Part shown: positions 1-11,253 of the stretch, in pieces
How positions within the stretch are numbered: position 1 is the stretch's first letter
Layout: each line of letters opens with the position of its first letter
Assembly (NCBI RefSeq): GCF_015155755.1
Contig: NZ_VWPI01000077.1
Coordinates: 1-62,555, forward strand
Source: Komagataeibacter sp. FXV3
GTDB taxonomy: Bacteria; Pseudomonadota; Alphaproteobacteria; Acetobacterales; Acetobacteraceae
DNA length: 62,555 nt
Reading direction: 5' to 3'
The notes under the pieces: model-generated
Told to the model about the DNA's origin: nothing
What the model saw: the letters and a program-made list of their open reading frames with translations, nothing else
Database searches by the model: none
Program-made: the position numbers and the translations under genes

Positions 1-1445
1 CATTTCCCCCACCTTCGCCCGGCGCGTCGCCCCCGTCGCGTGCCCGCAAGCGGATCATGGCGCTGATTGTCGCCAGCCTCATGATGATGGAACAGATCGA
101 CGGCACCGCCCTGACAACGGCGCTGCCCGCCATGGCGGGGGATTTCCATGTCGATATTCCACAGACCAGCATCGCACTGACGGTGTACATGCTGGGCCTT
201 GCCGCCCTGATCCTGGCATCGGGCCATGTGGCCGAACGCTTTGGCAGCCGCACCACGCTGCGCTGCGCCATCGCGCTGTTCCTGTCGGGTTCGCTGCTGT
301 GCGGCTGGGCGCCCGATCTGCCGGTGCTGGCGCTGGCACGGCTGGTGCAGGGGGCGGGGGGCGCGATGATGGTCCCGGTCGGACGGCTGGTGATCCTGCA
401 GAACGTGCCCAAATCGGAACTGCTATCCGCCATGGCGTGGGTCATGCTGCCTGCCACCATCGGCCCCATGGCCGGGCCCGTGCTGGGGGGCGTGCTGACA
501 TCGTGGCTGTCCTGGCGTTGGATTTTCTACATCAACATTCCGCTTGGCCTGCTGGCCATTGCCCTGACAGGGCGGTTCATTCCCCAGATCCGCGCGGCCC
601 GGCCGCCACCGTTCGACCTGCGCGGCAACATCCTGTCCGCAACCGGGCTGGCGGGGCTGATCTTCGGCATGGAAATGCTAACCCATCCGGGTTTCCCGAC
701 CGTCATATCGGCAGGGCTGCTGCTGCTTGCCCCGCTCTGCGCCGTGGCCTACCTGCGCCATGCGCGTGGGGTGCGGCACCCGGTACTGGACCTGTCGCTG
801 CTGCGGGTGGCGACATTCCGCATCTCGGTCATGGCGGGCGGGTTTACGCGCATTGCGACGGCGGGGATCATATTCCTCCTGCCATCCCTGTTGCAGACGC
901 GTTTCGGCGCAAGTGCCGCGCAGAGCGGGCTGATCACCTTCATCGCGCCCGTCGGCGCGCTGGCCATGCGGTTTGTCGCCCCCCGGATCTACCGTGGCCG
1001 GGGCTTCCGCGCCGTCATGTGCGCGACATGCCTGGTACTGCCGCTCGTCTGCCTGCTGCTGGCCGGGTTCAGGCCGGGCATGGACATGGGCTGGCTGCTG
1101 GGCCTGCTGGCGATCAACGGCATGGGGCAGACGCTGCTGTACACCGGCTATAACACCATCGCCTATGCCGACATGCCAAAGACGCGGATGGGGGCGGCCA
1201 CAAGCCTGTATTCCACATGCCAGCAGGTCATGCTGACAATGGGCATATGCCTGTCCGCGGGCGTTCTGGCCGCGGGCCGCGCGGCATTGCCCACGTCGTG
1301 GCAGGGACAGGACTACACCGTGGCCTTCGTGGCATGCGCGCTGATCGCATCCATGGCGCTGCCGATCCTGCTGCGGCTGTCAGCCAATGCGGGGGCCACC
1401 GTCAGCGGACATGGCGATACCATTGTCAATCAGAAACGGAATTGA
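1..1445 (+). CDS. MFS drug exporter, DHA2/MdtD-like (5' end probably outside window)
   Basis: Proton-driven multidrug exporter of the major facilitator superfamily in the inner membrane. The first ATG in the window is at 57, but the frame stays open leftwards to base 1, and the residues before that ATG (RARKRI) look like the basic cytoplasmic N-terminus of a DHA2 protein, so the real start is probably upstream. From the ATG it is 462 residues, nearly all hydrophobic helices. Visible motifs are the helix 2-3 loop (GHVAERFGSRTT) and LARLVQGAGGAMMVPVGR, which closely resembles the same stretch of E. coli MdtD. It lies 176 bp upstream of an MdtABC-like RND operon on the same strand, recalling E. 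coli mdtABCD, though there mdtD is the last gene. Substrate is unknown; the DHA2 assignment is firm. Confidence 0.85.
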   Translation, partial: FPPPSPGASPPSRARKRIMALIVASLMMMEQIDGTALTTALPAMAGDFHVDIPQTSIALTVYMLGLAALILASGHVAERFGSRTTLRCAIALFLSGSLLCGWAPDLPVLALARLVQGAGGAMMVPVGRLVILQNVPKSELLSAMAWVMLPATIGPMAGPVLGGVLTSWLSWRWIFYINIPLGLLAIALTGRFIPQIRAARPPPFDLRGNILSATGLAGLIFGMEMLTHPGFPTVISAGLLLLAPLCAVAYLRHARGVRHPVLDLSLLRVATFRISVMAGGFTRIATAGIIFLLPSLLQTRFGASAAQSGLITFIAPVGALAMRFVAPRIYRGRGFRAVMCATCLVLPLVCLLLAGFRPGMDMGWLLGLLAINGMGQTLLYTGYNTIAYADMPKTRMGAATSLYSTCQQVMLTMGICLSAGVLAAGRAALPTSWQGQDYTVAFVACALIASMALPILLRLSANAGATVSGHGDTIVNQKRN

Positions 1446-1621
1446 ATCGCCATGCGGTTTTCCCCTTCCCCGCCACAGATACAATGTTACATTCGCTAAC
1501 TTCGACCTATTCGAAGCCATGTTAATACTGCGGCAAGGCGAATCAGAAACCTTGTCTTTATCATAATGGCCCGGTCCTTCAGACAGGACGCCCGTTCGAC
1601 AGCAGGCAGAAAACCGACCGC
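1446..1621 (+). promoter_or_regulatory. Leader region of the RND operon with a palindromic operator candidate
   Basis: This 176-bp spacer separates the MFS gene from the RND adaptor. It contains a perfect inverted repeat, CTTCGA-N5-TCGAAG, at 1500-1516, and a looser GTTA/TAAC pair just before it. Short spaced palindromes of this kind in efflux promoters are usually TetR- or MarR-family operators, but no such regulator is encoded next door. I could not pick out a convincing -35/-10 pair. Confidence 0.35.
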
Positions 1622-2842
1622 ATGGATACAACTCCTCCCCCGTCCCATACCCCGGAAAACAGCACGCCGCCCACGGGCCGTCCACGGCGCGGGCGGCGCG
1701 TCCTTTATCTGGCGGGCGGGGCGCTGGCTGTTGTCCTGGCGGTGGCCTTCCTGCGCCCCCATTCCACCAGCAAGAAACACGCAACCAGTGGTGACCAGCC
1801 CGTGGCGGTCACGACCGTCAGTCGTGGCGACATGCCCGTCATCCTGACGGAACTGGGCACGGTCGTGCCGATCACCAATGTCACGGTGCAGTCGCGCATC
1901 GACGGCTACCTCATGCAGGTGCTGTTCACCGAGGGGCAGCACGTGCACAAGGGCGACCTGCTGGCGCTGATCGATACCCGCCCGTACGAGGTGCTTCTGG
2001 CGCAGTACGAAGGGCAGCTGGCGCAGGACATCGCCCAGCTGAACGCGGCAAAGGTGGATAACGCCCGTTACCAGCGCCTGATCCGCCAGGACAGCGTCGC
2101 GGCCATGACGGCGAAGGACCAGCAGTACAAGGTCGAGCAGCTGGAAGGCACGGTCAAGTCCGACCAGGCACAGGTGGATAACGAAAAGCTGCAGATCACC
2201 TACTGCCACATCCTAGCCCCGGTGGACGGGCGCGTGGGCATCCGTGCGGTGGACATGGGCAACTACATCACCGCGGGCCAGACCAACGGGCTGGTGACCC
2301 TGACGCAGATGCAGCCGATTTCCGTCATCTTCACCCTGCCTGAAAATGATATCGGCCCCGTGGCGGACCGCCTGCGCCTGGGCACGCCCCTGCCGGTGGA
2401 AGCATGGGACAGCGCCAACCTCAACAAGATCGCGACCGGGCAGGTCAGCGTGCTGGACAGCCAGATCGATACCTCCACCGGCACGGTGCGCATGCGCGCG
2501 CTCTTCGCCAATTCGCAGGAGGAGCTGTTCCCCAACCAGTTCGTCAACGCCCGCCTGCTGGTCAGCACCGACCATAATGTGCTGCTGGTGCCCACCAACG
2601 CCCTGCAGACCGGCCCGAATGGCCAGTTCGTCTATGTGGTCAAGGCCGACAGCACCGTGGAAATGCGTAACGTCAAGACCAGCCACGCCAATAACACCAT
2701 GACCGTGCTGACCGACGGGGTGAAGGAAGGTGAAAGGGTCGTGACCGACGGGGTGGACCACCTGCGTGATGGCGTGAAGGTCAGCATCCCGCAGCCAGCC
2801 GATACGACGACAGGCACCACCACAAGCAAGGGCAAAGGCTAG
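1622..2842 (+). CDS. mdtA: RND efflux periplasmic adaptor, MdtA-like
   Basis: Membrane-fusion protein that should link the two downstream RND permeases to the outer-membrane factor. It has 406 residues: a basic proline-rich N-terminus, one membrane anchor at about residues 25-43, then the usual lipoyl half-motifs around a coiled-coil hairpin (DGYLMQVLFTEGQHVHKGD and, after the hairpin, ILAPVDGRVGIRAVDMGNYI), a beta-barrel and a membrane-proximal domain. The sequence follows E. coli MdtA through most of its length. The ATG at 1622 is chosen because it places the anchor near the N-terminus. The C-terminal tail is rich in Thr and Lys. The downstream permease starts 66 bp after the stop, so they are probably one operon. 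Confidence 0.9.
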   Translation: MDTTPPPSHTPENSTPPTGRPRRGRRVLYLAGGALAVVLAVAFLRPHSTSKKHATSGDQPVAVTTVSRGDMPVILTELGTVVPITNVTVQSRIDGYLMQVLFTEGQHVHKGDLLALIDTRPYEVLLAQYEGQLAQDIAQLNAAKVDNARYQRLIRQDSVAAMTAKDQQYKVEQLEGTVKSDQAQVDNEKLQITYCHILAPVDGRVGIRAVDMGNYITAGQTNGLVTLTQMQPISVIFTLPENDIGPVADRLRLGTPLPVEAWDSANLNKIATGQVSVLDSQIDTSTGTVRMRALFANSQEELFPNQFVNARLLVSTDHNVLLVPTNALQTGPNGQFVYVVKADSTVEMRNVKTSHANNTMTVLTDGVKEGERVVTDGVDHLRDGVKVSIPQPADTTTGTTTSKGKG

Positions 2843-2908
2843 AGTGTGCGCCTCCACGCCTGCCCCCCTGCCTGACTGCCTACCCCTGCCGCCGCCGGAG
2901 ATTGCCGC

Positions 2909-5900
2909 GTGAACCCGTCCCGCCTGTTCATACACCGTCCGGTCGCGACCACCCTGCTCATGCTGGCCATCCTGCTGGCGGGGCTGCTGGGGTATCATTT
3001 CCTGCCTGTTTCCGCCCTGCCGGAAGTCGAATATCCAACCATCACGGTACAGACCTTCTATCCCGGCGCCAGCCCGGACGTGATGGCGACCTCCGTCACC
3101 GCCCCGCTGGAAACCCAGCTGGGTGAAATGTCGGGGCTGGAACAGATGACCTCGCGCTCGTCAGGCGGGGCGTCGGTCATCACGCTGCGCTTTGGCCTGA
3201 CCATGACCATGGACATTGCCGAACAGGAAGTGCAGGCCGCGATCAACCAGGCCAATTCCCTGCTGCCCACCGACCTGCCCGCGCCACCGGTCTATGCCAA
3301 GGTCAATCCCGCCGACACGCCGGTCATGACGCTGGGCATCTCGTCCAAGACCATGCCGCTGACGGAGGTGGAGGATTATGTCGACACCCGGCTGGCTGAA
3401 AAGATCAGCCAGATTTCGGGCGTGGGGCTGGTGACGCTTTCGGGCGGTAACCGCAAGGCGCTGCGGGTGCGGGTCAACATTCCCAAGCTGACATCGTTCG
3501 GCATCGACCTTGATACGCTGCGCACCACCATCGGCAACGTGAACGTCAATTCCCCCACCGGCACGTTCGATGGCCCGCAGCGCGCGACCACGCTGCGCAT
3601 CGACGGGCAGATTTCGGGCGTGGACCAGCTGCTCAACCAGGTCATCGCGTACCAGAACAACGGTCCCGTGCGCATCCGTGACGTGGCCAGCGTGGTGATC
3701 GGCCCCGAAAACACCGAACTGGCGGCATGGGCCAACCGCACGCCCGCCCTGGTCATGAACGTGCAGCGCCAGCCGGGTGCGAACGTGATCGGGGTGGTGG
3801 ACAACATCAAATACGCGCTGCCACGCCTGCAGCAGTCGCTGCCGCCGGGCATCACCATAACCCCCCTGACCGACCGGACCACGACCATCCGCGCATCCGT
3901 CGAGGACGTGGAGTTCGAACTGGGCCTGGCGCTGGTGCTGGTGGTGGGCGTGATCTTCGTGTTCCTGCGCAATGTGCCGGCGACCCTGATCCCCAGCCTG
4001 TCGGTGCCGCTGTCGCTGGTGGGGACGCTGGCGGTCATGTACCTGTTCGGCTTCTCGCTCGACAACCTCTCGCTCATGTCGCTCACCATCGCCACGGGGT
4101 TCGTGGTGGATGATGCCATCGTGATGATCGAGAACATCGCCCGTTACATCGAAATGGGCGACAGCCGCATGGAAGCCGCGCTGAAGGGCGCGGGCGAGAT
4201 CGGGTTCACCATCATCTCGCTGACCATATCGCTGATCGCGGTGCTGATCCCGCTGCTGTTCATGGGCGATGTGGTCGGTCGCCTGTTCCATGAATTCGCC
4301 ATGACACTGGCGGTCACCATCATCCTGTCCGCCGTGGTCTCACTGACCCTGGTGCCAATGATGTGCGCGCGCCTGCTGCATGAACGTGACACAAAACATG
4401 CCGAACCGGCATGGTCGGCCGCAGTCGAACGCTGGACGGTCGCGACAATCAACGGCTATGGCCGCGCGCTGGATGTGGTGCTGCGCCACCAGCGGCTGAC
4501 ACTGGCGATATTTTGCGCGACCCTGGTGCTGACGGGCCTGCTGGCCGTTGTCATTCCCAAGGGCTTTTTTCCGGTGCAGGACACGGGCGTGATCCAGGGC
4601 ATTTCGGTCATGGAGCAGTCCACGTCGTTCGCCGCGATGAAGCGCCACCAGCAGGAACTGGCCGACCGGATCCTGCAGGACAAGGATGTGGCCAGCCTGT
4701 CTTCGTTCGTCGGCGTGGACGGGCAGAACGTGACGCTGAACCAGGGGCGCTTCCTGATCAACCTCAAGCCGGTGGACAGCCGCGCCGACACCGCGCAGGA
4801 GGTGGCGACACGCCTGCGCGCGGAAACGGCGGATATCGCGGGGGCGGACCTGTACCTGCAGCCGGTGCAGGACCTGTCGCTGGATACATCGGTTGCCGCG
4901 ACGCAGTACCAGTTCCTGCTGGAAAACCCCAGCTATGACCAGTTCACGACATGGGTGCCGAAATTCATCGCGCGCCTGCAACGCGAAAAGGCGCTGTCGG
5001 ATGTCACATCCGACCTGCAGGCGGCGGGCCTTGTGGCGCATGTCGACCTGGACCGCACAACGGGGGCGCGGTATTCCATCACGCCCCAGACCATCGACAA
5101 CGTGCTGTATGACAGCTTTGGCCAGCGCCAGATCTCGACCATCTTCACGCAGTCCAACCAGTACCGCGTGATCCTGGAGGCCACGCCCGCGTTCCAGCAG
5201 GACATGGGATCGCTCAACCAGATCTATCTACCCGGTATCAGCGGCAACGCGGGGGAAAGCACATCGGGGCCGACGCGTTCGCCCACATCGGGACTGGTGC
5301 CGCTGGCGTCCGTTACCAGTGTCACGCGCGATACCGCGCCGCTGCTGATTACCCATGTGGGGCAGTTCCCGGCCACGACCGTGTCGTTCAACGTCAGGTC
5401 CGGCTATGCGCTGGGGGACGCGACGGATGCGATCGAACGCGCGGCGAAGGACATCCACCTGCCATCCAGCTTCCAGACATCGTTCCAGGGCACGGCGGCG
5501 GCGTTCCGCAGTTCACTGTCCAACGAGGCATGGCTGGTGCTGGCGGCCCTGATCGCGGTCTATATCGTGCTGGGCATCCTGTATGAAAGCTTCGTCCATC
5601 CCGTCACCATCCTGTCCACCCTGCCCTCCGCCGGTGTGGGCGCGCTGCTGGCGCTGTGGATCACGGGATCGGGGCTGGATGTCATGGGCATCATCGGGCT
5701 GGTGCTGCTGATCGGCATTGTCAAGAAAAACGCCATCATGATGATCGACTTCGCGCTGGAAGCCGAACGGGTGGAGGGCATGACCTCGCTGCAGTCCATC
5801 CGCCATGCCGCGCTGCTGCGTTTCCGCCCCATCCTGATGACAACGCTGGCGGCCATGCTGGGTGCGGTGCCCATGATGCTGGGCACCGGCACAGGTTCCG

Positions 5901-6085
5901 AACTGCGCCGCCCCCTGGGCATCGCCATTGTCGGCGGGCTTGCGGTCAGCCAGTTGCTGACACTGTTCACCACGCCGGTCATCTACCTGCTCATGGACGG
6001 GATCAGCCAGAAGCTGTCGCGCCGCTTTGGCAATGCTGATGGCAAGGGCAAGGATGGGCTGCCCGGACCGCAGGCGCAGGCATGA
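2909..6085 (+). CDS. mdtB: RND efflux permease, MdtB-like
   Basis: Inner-membrane proton/drug antiporter of the HAE1 family, 1058 residues, the usual size. It starts at GTG (2909) with CGGAG eight bases upstream. The N-terminus ([16 protein letters not shown]) is the typical cytoplasmic amphipathic helix plus first membrane helix. The helix-4 proton-relay pair is present as Asp401-Asp402 ([13 protein letters not shown]), matching AcrB Asp407/408. The C-terminal half carries the repeat of the fold with [10 protein letters not shown] and [19 protein letters not shown]. Together with the next gene it should form the MdtB2C-type heterotrimer known in E. coli. Its stop overlaps the start of the next permease by four bases (ATGA), which indicates translational coupling. 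Confidence 0.92.
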   Translation: MNPSRLFIHRPVATTLLMLAILLAGLLGYHFLPVSALPEVEYPTITVQTFYPGASPDVMATSVTAPLETQLGEMSGLEQMTSRSSGGASVITLRFGLTMTMDIAEQEVQAAINQANSLLPTDLPAPPVYAKVNPADTPVMTLGISSKTMPLTEVEDYVDTRLAEKISQISGVGLVTLSGGNRKALRVRVNIPKLTSFGIDLDTLRTTIGNVNVNSPTGTFDGPQRATTLRIDGQISGVDQLLNQVIAYQNNGPVRIRDVASVVIGPENTELAAWANRTPALVMNVQRQPGANVIGVVDNIKYALPRLQQSLPPGITITPLTDRTTTIRASVEDVEFELGLALVLVVGVIFVFLRNVPATLIPSLSVPLSLVGTLAVMYLFGFSLDNLSLMSLTIATGFVVDDAIVMIENIARYIEMGDSRMEAALKGAGEIGFTIISLTISLIAVLIPLLFMGDVVGRLFHEFAMTLAVTIILSAVVSLTLVPMMCARLLHERDTKHAEPAWSAAVERWTVATINGYGRALDVVLRHQRLTLAIFCATLVLTGLLAVVIPKGFFPVQDTGVIQGISVMEQSTSFAAMKRHQQELADRILQDKDVASLSSFVGVDGQNVTLNQGRFLINLKPVDSRADTAQEVATRLRAETADIAGADLYLQPVQDLSLDTSVAATQYQFLLENPSYDQFTTWVPKFIARLQREKALSDVTSDLQAAGLVAHVDLDRTTGARYSITPQTIDNVLYDSFGQRQISTIFTQSNQYRVILEATPAFQQDMGSLNQIYLPGISGNAGESTSGPTRSPTSGLVPLASVTSVTRDTAPLLITHVGQFPATTVSFNVRSGYALGDATDAIERAAKDIHLPSSFQTSFQGTAAAFRSSLSNEAWLVLAALIAVYIVLGILYESFVHPVTILSTLPSAGVGALLALWITGSGLDVMGIIGLVLLIGIVKKNAIMMIDFALEAERVEGMTSLQSIRHAALLRFRPILMTTLAAMLGAVPMMLGTGTGSELRRPLGIAIVGGLAVSQLLTLFTTPVIYLLMDGISQKLSRRFGNADGKGKDGLPGPQAQA

Positions 6086-9000
6086 CACCGCTTTCCATCT
6101 TTGTCCGCAGGCCGGTGGCGACAGTCCTGCTGACGGTGGCGCTGATCATTGGCGGCATCATCGGCTATACCACGCTGCCGGTTGCCGACATGCCCAATGT
6201 GGATTTTCCGGTCATACAGGTACAGGCGCAGCAGGCCGGTGGCTCGCCCGAGGAAATCGCCAGTTCCGTCGCAGCCCCGCTGGAGCGGCATCTGGGCGCG
6301 ATCGCGGGCCTGAACGAAATGACATCGCAGTCATCGGCCAACCAGGCGCGGATCACGCTGCAGTTCTCGCTTGACCGCGACATCAACGGGGCCGCGCGTG
6401 ATGTGGAGGCCGCCCTGCAGGCAGCCCACGCGGACCTGCCGTCGTCGCTGCGGCAGAACCCGAGCTATTTCAAGGCCAATCCCAACGGCGCGCCGGTCAT
6501 GATCCTGGCGCTGACATCGCGTACCCGTACTGCGGCACAGCTTTATGACCTTGCGTCCAACGTGCTGCAGCAGCACCTGTCACAGATACAGGGCGTGGGA
6601 CAGGTTGAAATCGGTGGCAGTTCGCTGCCTGCGGTGCGGGTGGAGATGAACCCGCTGGCGCTGTACAAATTCGGCATAGGGTTCGAGGATATCCGCGCAG
6701 CCCTCGCCTCGGCCAACGCCCATACGCCAAAGGGCTTCATCGACGAGGGCGACCACCGTTTCGTGCTGTCGACCAATGACCAGGCGCATAATGCACAGGC
6801 CTACCGTGACCTGATCGTGGCCTACCATGACAGCCGTCCCGTCAAGCTGGAGGACGTGGCCTACGTCCATGATGGTGTGGAGGACGTGCGCAACGCCGGC
6901 TACGTGGATGGCAGGCACGGGGTGCTGGCCATCATCTTTGCGCAGGCCGGCGCCAACATCATCAACACCAATGACCAGATCCGCGCCAAGCTGCCCATGC
7001 TGCGTGATGCCCTGCCGGCCGACGTGGACCTGGGCAGGTTCATGGACCGGTCCACCACCATCCGCGCGGCCCTGGCCGATACGCAGTTCACGCTGGTGCT
7101 GTCGGTCTTCCTTGTGGTGCTGGTGGTGCTTCTGTTCCTGCGTTCGCCGCGCATCACCATCATTCCCGCAATCGTCGTGCCGACATCCATCATCGCCGCC
7201 TTTGGCGCGATGAAGCTGCTGGGCTATTCCATTGACAACCTGTCGCTCATGGCGCTGACCATTTCGACCGGTTTCGTGGTGGATGACGCCATTGTGGTGG
7301 TGGAAAACATAAGCCGCCACATGGAAGCGGGCATGGACCGCCTGCAGGCCACCCTGCTGGGCACGCGGGAGGTGGCGTTCACGGTCCTGTCCATTACCGT
7401 ATCGCTGATCGCGGTGTTCCTGCCCATCCTGCTGCTCAGCGGTGTGGCGGGGCGTCTGTTCCATGAATTCGCCATGACGATGTCACTGACCATCGTCATT
7501 TCCATGATCCTGTCGCTGTCGCTGACGCCCATGCTGACCTCCCGCCTGCTGCGCCCGCATCTGGCGGCCCCGTCGAAGGGCTTTTTCGGCAGGGTTGGCG
7601 CATGGCTGGAACATATACTGACTGCCGCCCAGCAGGGTTACGCCAGTTCACTGGAATGGGCGCTGACGCACCGGCGGATCACCATCCTGTCGCTGCCCGT
7701 AACCATTGCCATCATGGTCGGGCTGTTCATCAAGATGCCCAAGAGCCTGTTTCCCGAATCCGATACCGGCATGCTGATGGGGCACCTGATGGGTGACCAG
7801 TCCATTTCGTTCCAGGCCATGCAGGGCAAAATCGCCACCACGCAGCAGGCCATCATGGCGGACCGTGACGTAGCCCATGTCATGGGGTTCATGGGCGGGC
7901 GCGGCAGTTCCAACCAGGCCAACATGTTCGTGACCCTGAAGGACAAGTCGCTGCGCAATGACACACCCGCGCAGACCATTGCCCGCATCACGCGCCGGTT
8001 GCGCAACATGGTGGGAGCGACGTTCTACATGTCCGCGCCGGGACAGCTGCGCATAGGCGGACGGCAGAGCAATGCGGCCTACCAGTATTCGCTGCACTCC
8101 GATTCCTCGAAGGATCTGTATAAATGGACGCCGCTGCTGGTCAGCGCGTTGCAGAAGCATCCCGAACTGTCCGACATTTCATCGGATGTACTGCAGGGTG
8201 GTTCGGCGCTGGATGTGCAGATAGACCGCGATACCGCAAGCCGCCTGAACATTACGCCCCAGCTTGTGTCCAACACGCTGTATGACGCCTATGGCCAGCG
8301 TTCGGCCTCGGTCATCTACAATGCCCTCAACCAGTACCGCGTGGTGATGGAAGTCGAGCCACGATTCTGGAAGGACCCGACCACGCTCAAGCAGGTCTGG
8401 GTCAGTGTCGCCGGTGGTACGGCAGGTGGCGGCACGCAGTCCAACACCATCCGGGTCAAGACGGATACAGGCACCACGGAATCTCAGCTGAGCGAGGAAT
8501 CCTTCCGCAACCAGGTGGCCAACACGCTGGCGGGTGGCAACAGTGCCTCCACCGGGTCGGCCGTGTCCACCAGTTCGGAAGCGATGGTGCCGCTGACACT
8601 GGTATCGGTGCTGAAACCCACCAAGACGGCACTGAGCATCAACCATGACGGGCAATCGGTTTCCAGCACGGTCTCGTTCAACCTGGCCAATGGCGTCCCG
8701 CTGAGCAAGGCGGTGCAGATCATCAATGAAGAAACCGTGCGCCTGCACATGCCCGCCAACATCCAGGGCAATTTCGCCGGTAACGCCGCCCAGTTCCAGA
8801 AATCGGTCAACAACGAACCGCTGCTGATCCTTGCGGCCCTGGCGGCGGTGTACATGACGCTGGGCATCCTGTACGAAAGCTACGTGCATCCGCTGACCAT
8901 CCTGTCCACACTGCCCTCGGCCGGGGTGGGGGCGCTGCTGGCGCTGCAGTTTTTTGGCGAGGCCTTTTCACTGATCGCCATGATCGGGGTGATCCTGCTG

Positions 9001-9378
9001 ATCGGCATCGTCAAGAAAAATGCCATCATGCTGGTGGACTTCGCCATCACGGCCGAACGGGAAGAAGGCCATAGCGCGCTTGATTCGATCCGCATGGCCT
9101 GCCTGCTGCGCTTCCGCCCGATCATGATGACCACCTTTGCCGCCGCACTGGGCGCGCTGCCCCTTATATTCGGCCATGGCTATGGCGCCGAACTGCGCCG
9201 CCCGCTGGGCATTGCCATTGTGGGCGGGCTGCTGGTCAGTCAGGCGCTGACGCTTTACACGACGCCGGTTGTCTATCTCTATCTCGATCATCTGGGGATA
9301 GCCTGCCGCACATTTTTCAACCGGCTGTATGGACGGCTGTCCCGACGCCATCGTCTTTCCCACCAGCAGGATTCCTGA
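6082..9378 (+). CDS. mdtC: RND efflux permease, MdtC-like
   Basis: Second inner-membrane RND permease, 1098 residues. The ATG overlaps the stop of the upstream permease. Asp401-Asp402 ([13 protein letters not shown]) form the proton-relay pair. It is clearly a paralogue of the preceding protein, sharing [23 protein letters not shown] with small changes, as expected for an MdtB/MdtC pair. It is longer than its partner because of a Gly/Thr/Ser-rich insertion in the second periplasmic domain around residues 775-835. The outer-membrane factor begins six bases after its stop. The MdtC rather than MdtB label rests mainly on gene order. Confidence 0.9.
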   Translation: MTPLSIFVRRPVATVLLTVALIIGGIIGYTTLPVADMPNVDFPVIQVQAQQAGGSPEEIASSVAAPLERHLGAIAGLNEMTSQSSANQARITLQFSLDRDINGAARDVEAALQAAHADLPSSLRQNPSYFKANPNGAPVMILALTSRTRTAAQLYDLASNVLQQHLSQIQGVGQVEIGGSSLPAVRVEMNPLALYKFGIGFEDIRAALASANAHTPKGFIDEGDHRFVLSTNDQAHNAQAYRDLIVAYHDSRPVKLEDVAYVHDGVEDVRNAGYVDGRHGVLAIIFAQAGANIINTNDQIRAKLPMLRDALPADVDLGRFMDRSTTIRAALADTQFTLVLSVFLVVLVVLLFLRSPRITIIPAIVVPTSIIAAFGAMKLLGYSIDNLSLMALTISTGFVVDDAIVVVENISRHMEAGMDRLQATLLGTREVAFTVLSITVSLIAVFLPILLLSGVAGRLFHEFAMTMSLTIVISMILSLSLTPMLTSRLLRPHLAAPSKGFFGRVGAWLEHILTAAQQGYASSLEWALTHRRITILSLPVTIAIMVGLFIKMPKSLFPESDTGMLMGHLMGDQSISFQAMQGKIATTQQAIMADRDVAHVMGFMGGRGSSNQANMFVTLKDKSLRNDTPAQTIARITRRLRNMVGATFYMSAPGQLRIGGRQSNAAYQYSLHSDSSKDLYKWTPLLVSALQKHPELSDISSDVLQGGSALDVQIDRDTASRLNITPQLVSNTLYDAYGQRSASVIYNALNQYRVVMEVEPRFWKDPTTLKQVWVSVAGGTAGGGTQSNTIRVKTDTGTTESQLSEESFRNQVANTLAGGNSASTGSAVSTSSEAMVPLTLVSVLKPTKTALSINHDGQSVSSTVSFNLANGVPLSKAVQIINEETVRLHMPANIQGNFAGNAAQFQKSVNNEPLLILAALAAVYMTLGILYESYVHPLTILSTLPSAGVGALLALQFFGEAFSLIAMIGVILLIGIVKKNAIMLVDFAITAEREEGHSALDSIRMACLLRFRPIMMTTFAAALGALPLIFGHGYGAELRRPLGIAIVGGLLVSQALTLYTTPVVYLYLDHLGIACRTFFNRLYGRLSRRHRLSHQQDS

Positions 9379-9383
9379 ACCGG

Positions 9384-10955
9384 ATGACACCTTTTTCGCC
9401 ATCCCCCGGCCGTGCCGCCATCCGCCCGTCCCGCGTCCCCCGCCGCTACGCCGCGCGCCTTGCGCTGGCGGCCCTGCCAGTCATGGCGCTGGCGGGATGC
9501 ATGGTGGGGCCAAAATACCATCGTCCTGCCGCGATCGTATCCCCGCGTTTCAAGGAACTGCGCCCCGAACCGGGATGGGAAATGGCCAACCCCAAGCTGG
9601 CCGAACTGCCCAAGCATGACTGGTGGACGATCTATAACGATCCCATCCTGAACGGGCTGGAATCACAGGTTTCGATTTCCAACCAGAACGTCAAGCAGTA
9701 CGAAGCCAACTACCGTAACGCCCGCGCCATGATCGACAGCGTGCGCGCGCAGCTTTTCCCGACCATCAGCGGCAGCCTGGGCTTCAACCGCAATGGCCAC
9801 GGCGCGGGTTCGCTGTCCTCATCCGGCAGCAATTACGCAAATGCGGGAACGACCTACAACACCTATGACATCGGCCCCAGCGCCAGCTGGGATCTGGACA
9901 TATGGGGCAAGATCCGCCGGCAGGTGCAGGAGCAGGTTACCGCTGCACAGGCCAGCGCCGCCGATCTGGCCAACGCCACACTGTCATATCAGGCGCAGCT
10001 GGCGACGGCCTATTTCAACATGCGCTATCAGGACAGCCTGACGGACCTGCTGCAGCGTTACGTCAATTTCAACGAACAGGCGCTGCAGATCACCCAGAAC
10101 CAGTTCGAGGCCGGGACCGCCGATCCCACCGCCGTTTTGCAGGCCCGCACCACGCTGGAACAGAACCGTGCTTCCCTGATCCAGGCGGGGATCAACCGCG
10201 CACAGTATGAACATGCCATTGCCGTGCTGATCGGCAAGCCACCTGCCGATGTCACCCTGCCCCCGGCGGAACTGTCGCGCACGGTGCCCCCCATTCCGGT
10301 CACGGTGCCAGCCGACCTGCTGCAACGTCGCCCCGACATTGCGGCAGCCGAACGCACGATGGAGGAATACAACGCCATGATCGGCGCGGACATGGCGGCG
10401 TTCTATCCGGACATCACCATCAACGCCAGCTATTCGCAAAGTGGTGGCGACCCGGTGACATCGCTGATGTCAGCGATGAACCGCGTCTGGTCACTGGGGG
10501 CTTCCGCGACCGAAGTCCTGTTTGAAGGCGGGTCACGCACGGCTGCCGTGCATGAAGCCAATGCGCAGTACGACAGTGCCGTGGCGACCTACCGCCAGAC
10601 CGTCCTGACCGCATTGCAGGGCACGGAAGATCAGTTGTCCAACCTGCGTATTCTGGCGCAGCAGGCGCAGCAGCAGCAGAAGGCACTGGATTTTGCCAAC
10701 CGCACGGTCGAGGTCTCGCTGAACCAGTACCGGGCCGGAACGGAAATCTATACCACCGTCATCACCAACGAGAATTCGGCGCTGAGCGATGCCGAAACCC
10801 TGCTGGGCATCCAGCAGCAGCGCATGGTGGATAGCGTAAGCCTGGTGCAGGCGCTGGGCGGTGGATGGGATGTCTCGCGCCTGCCTTCCAAGGGTTCGTT
10901 GCAGAAGGATAATCCCCTCCTGCCCTCCTTCATCCAGAAGGACACCAATAAATAG
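9384..10955 (+). CDS. NodT-family outer-membrane efflux lipoprotein
   Basis: Outer-membrane channel (TolC/OprM fold) for the preceding RND pump, 523 residues. A basic N-terminus and hydrophobic stretch end in a lipobox, MALAGC, with Cys39 as the predicted lipidated residue, followed by MVGPKYHRP, the classic NodT start of the mature chain. The two outer-membrane efflux repeats are recognisable, with LLQRRPDIAAAERTMEEYNAMIGADMAAFYP in the second repeat. The gene follows mdtC by five bases and precedes a strong terminator, so it ends the operon. E. coli mdtABC carries no outer-membrane gene and uses TolC instead; here a dedicated channel is supplied. Confidence 0.9.
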   Translation: MTPFSPSPGRAAIRPSRVPRRYAARLALAALPVMALAGCMVGPKYHRPAAIVSPRFKELRPEPGWEMANPKLAELPKHDWWTIYNDPILNGLESQVSISNQNVKQYEANYRNARAMIDSVRAQLFPTISGSLGFNRNGHGAGSLSSSGSNYANAGTTYNTYDIGPSASWDLDIWGKIRRQVQEQVTAAQASAADLANATLSYQAQLATAYFNMRYQDSLTDLLQRYVNFNEQALQITQNQFEAGTADPTAVLQARTTLEQNRASLIQAGINRAQYEHAIAVLIGKPPADVTLPPAELSRTVPPIPVTVPADLLQRRPDIAAAERTMEEYNAMIGADMAAFYPDITINASYSQSGGDPVTSLMSAMNRVWSLGASATEVLFEGGSRTAAVHEANAQYDSAVATYRQTVLTALQGTEDQLSNLRILAQQAQQQQKALDFANRTVEVSLNQYRAGTEIYTTVITNENSALSDAETLLGIQQQRMVDSVSLVQALGGGWDVSRLPSKGSLQKDNPLLPSFIQKDTNK

Positions 10956-10960
10956 GCAGA

Positions 10961-10997
10961 AAAAAACCCCCTGCGCCAATGGCGACAGGGGGTTTTT
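10961..10997 (+). terminator. Rho-independent terminator of the mdtABC-nodT operon
   Basis: CCCCCTG-CGCC pairs with GGCG-A-CAGGGGG around an AAT loop, followed by five T residues. It starts six bases after the NodT stop. An A-run on the left side means it may also terminate minus-strand transcripts. Confidence 0.9.
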
Positions 10998-11012
10998 CAT
11001 AAGGATGGACCG

Positions 11013-11192
11013 CTAGCTGTTAAAAAGCGACTTGGCCGAAAACAGTACGATCAGGACCACGATCACAAAAGCCAGGATGGCGATAAAGAACAGTATTTTC
11101 GCCATCCCGGCCGAAACCGCGGAAATGCCAGTGAAGCCAAACAGCCCGGCGACCAGCGAAACAATCAAAAAGAACAGCGCCAGTTTCAGCAT
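11013..11192 (-). CDS. DUF1328 (YtjA-family) small membrane protein
   Basis: This 59-residue protein starts MLKLALFFLIVSLVAGLFGF and ends FSAKSLFNS. Two hydrophobic segments are separated by a short Gly/Ala-rich turn containing TGISAVSAG, the hallmark of the DUF1328/YtjA family, whose members are about 55-60 residues. The family has no established biochemical function; members are small inner-membrane proteins often found with stress genes. It is located tail-to-tail with the efflux operon, whose terminator could serve both, and lies 61 bp downstream of another small membrane-protein gene on the same strand. The start is the only ATG that gives the full family N-terminus. Confidence 0.85.
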   Translation of the reverse strand: MLKLALFFLIVSLVAGLFGFTGISAVSAGMAKILFFIAILAFVIVVLIVLFSAKSLFNS

Positions 11193-11253
11193 GGCATTTT
11201 TCCCTGCAAATCAGTCATGCTGCCTTAAACGCGGCAGCACCGTATATGTTGCC

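Noticed and set aside
2909-9378. The adjacent RND permeases as a recent gene duplication
   Set aside because: The two proteins differ throughout and follow the known MdtB/MdtC heteromeric pair, an old duplication.
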